This document shows, piece after piece, positions 62,946-64,000 of a stretch of 64,000 bases of DNA. The stretch comes from Lacinutrix venerupis. Its GTDB lineage: Bacteria; Bacteroidota; Bacteroidia; Flavobacteriales; Flavobacteriaceae. The stretch is from contig NZ_RCCH01000003.1 in NCBI RefSeq assembly GCF_003663945.1, positions 1-64,000 on the forward strand, written 5' to 3'. Numbering within the stretch: the stretch's first letter is position 1; the number at the start of each line of letters is the position of its first letter. The position numbers and the translations under genes are program-made. The notes beneath the pieces are model-generated. The model did not search any database. It saw nothing but the letters and a program-made list of their open reading frames with translations, and had not been told where the DNA came from.

Positions 62946-64000
62946 TTATGGTAACAATGCAGAGTAGTTTACTCCAAAATCATCTGCTTTTGCAACATTT
63001 CCTGAAGCTCTAAAGTTAGAACCATATGTAGTGTCAATAGCGTCTAAGAATGAATTAGCCATTAATGCGTAGCCTCTTGCAGTTAAATGTACACCATCTA
63101 AACTTACTAATCCGCCAAATACTAATGATGTATTCATATTGTAATCATCAAATTGAATACCAGCTGAAGCCGCTTGATTTAATATAGTATTTAAATCTAC
63201 TAAAGCTAATCCGTTACTAGATACTATAGAAGAAATACTTGAATTATAAGCTGCAGTAGCAGTGGCAATTTCTTGTTGTTCTTGTGGTGTTAATGTCCAT
63301 TTGTCTGCTAATGGTAAAGTTACACCTTCTACTGAAAATTGTCCAGCTAATGCTTGTGGTAAACCTTGTCCCATAAGTATAGCTACATTTGCATTATTTA
63401 CAGTTCCTATTATTGAAGAACTTGGTAAAACAAATAAATCATTTTCTGTTGCTTGTCTTGTTTGTCCATAAGTACTACCCAAAAGAGCAGCTACTGTATC
63501 TGCAGCGGCTGGTGGTAATCCAAATTGTGCAATGAACGCAGGAAAAGTAGGGCTAGAACTTAATGCATTTGTTATTGTAGCTGATATATCTGCTAAATTT
63601 TCATCGAAGATAACTACTGGACTGTTTTCAGTCTCAGAAAAAACAATTGCTCTACTTGGGTCTACAGCATTAAATATTGGATTTAATGCTCCAAATATTG
63701 AATTTAATAATGGAATTTGAGGACCAAAATCTGGATTAGAAGGCTCTAATGGATTGTATGGCACTGTTGTAAAGTGAGCAAGGCTTGTAATATCTGGTAC
63801 GTTACCAACAGCTCCTTTAGTGTTTGGGTTTGAAGTTAATCCTGCAATTAAAGCATTTAATGCGTTGTCAAAAGTTGCAACAGGTGTAATTGGATCGTAA
63901 TTTTCTGCAGTAGGATCACTTTCTCCTCCTGATAGAGCGTATCCTAAAACATCGTTTCCTCCAACTTCACTTAAAGTAAAAAAGGTTGGGTTTTGTGCTA
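62946..64000 (-). CDS. SGNH/GDSL hydrolase (5' end outside window)
   Basis: The minus-strand frame is open from the window edge to the stop at 62946 (about 351 codons visible). An internal GTG at 63764 is not a real start, since coding runs on upstream with TFFTLSEVGGNDVLGYALSGGE, which contains the GGND block III of SGNH hydrolases (oxyanion Asn). VPDITSLAHFTTVPYNPL follows and the catalytic Asp-His pair is DGVHLTARGYALMAN near 63090-63100 (block V). The catalytic Ser block (GDS) is beyond position 64000. Such enzymes are secreted esterases, lipases or acetylesterases. The substrate cannot be inferred. The gene is monocistronic at this end, with a terminator at 62896. Confidence 0.88.
   Translation of the reverse strand, partial: AQNPTFFTLSEVGGNDVLGYALSGGESDPTAENYDPITPVATFDNALNALIAGLTSNPNTKGAVGNVPDITSLAHFTTVPYNPLEPSNPDFGPQIPLLNSIFGALNPIFNAVDPSRAIVFSETENSPVVIFDENLADISATITNALSSSPTFPAFIAQFGLPPAAADTVAALLGSTYGQTRQATENDLFVLPSSSIIGTVNNANVAILMGQGLPQALAGQFSVEGVTLPLADKWTLTPQEQQEIATATAAYNSSISSIVSSNGLALVDLNTILNQAASAGIQFDDYNMNTSLVFGGLVSLDGVHLTARGYALMANSFLDAIDTTYGSNFRASGNVAKADDFGVNYSALLP

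Noticed and set aside
63764-63766. GTG as start codon of the SGNH hydrolase
   Set aside because: The frame continues upstream with the GGND block, so the true start is beyond position 64000.

Overview
The window is an AT-rich chromosomal segment from a member of the Bacteroidota, almost certainly family Flavobacteriaceae (a marine Olleya/Lacinutrix/Winogradskyella-like genus would fit, but the genus cannot be fixed from sequence alone). Evidence: a giant secreted protein with a type IX secretion (type B, gliding-motility-associated) C-terminal signature, a complete bat (aerotolerance) operon, DUF2490 and HmuY proteins, promoter -7 boxes of the TAnnTTTG type instead of E. coli -10 boxes, few Shine-Dalgarno sequences, and many SpII/SpI signal peptides ending in ...AQ or LxxC. 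No rRNA, tRNA, CRISPR array, insertion sequence, integrase or phage gene was seen. It reads as conserved core chromosome; no stretch longer than 300 bases lacks a gene.

Layout. 1-5609 (-): 3'-incomplete giant modular adhesin. 5768-15073 (-): PBP1C, a small monooxygenase-fold protein, an SH3 protein and a thioester-containing alpha-2-macroglobulin lipoprotein, the bacterial A2M/PBP1C partnership. 15199-16284 (-): Ntn-type isoaspartyl peptidase/asparaginase. 16406-17959 (+): ALDH7-type semialdehyde dehydrogenase. 18167-19711 (+): OmpA-like protein plus a membrane-anchored helix-hairpin-helix protein. 19934-22758 (-): aldo/keto reductase, SDR and AlbA_2 proteins. 22953-32444 (+): MoxR, DUF58, a BatD-like two-TM protein and BatA-BatE. 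32508-38574 (+): small membrane protein, SulP transporter, Usp-like protein, beta-carbonic anhydrase, DUF2490 outer-membrane protein and a second SulP transporter, which looks like an inorganic-carbon/anion uptake cluster. 38672-40791: cvpA, a conserved small gene and pheS.

40916-49712 is a divergent haem/iron locus: TonB-dependent receptor plus HmuY (-) facing DUF6607, a secreted ankyrin protein, a DUF2271 protein carrying a covalent-flavinylation motif, a PepSY/flavodoxin/FAD-NAD(P)H reductase fusion and a DUF6686 protein (+). A 25-bp inverted repeat sits in the shared promoter region. This locus is the best candidate for an incompletely described system: haem capture coupled to a transmembrane electron line that feeds a flavinylated periplasmic protein.

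49775-64000: housekeeping and envelope genes, namely an unknown small gene, gpsA, a lipoprotein, a Kbp-like BON-LysM protein, yraN, an S66 LD-carboxypeptidase, metG, a lipocalin-like lipoprotein, a glycine-zipper OmpA protein, tex, a UmuD-like S24 protein without an adjacent umuC, the atpD-atpC pair detached from the rest of the ATP synthase genes, and a 5'-incomplete SGNH hydrolase.
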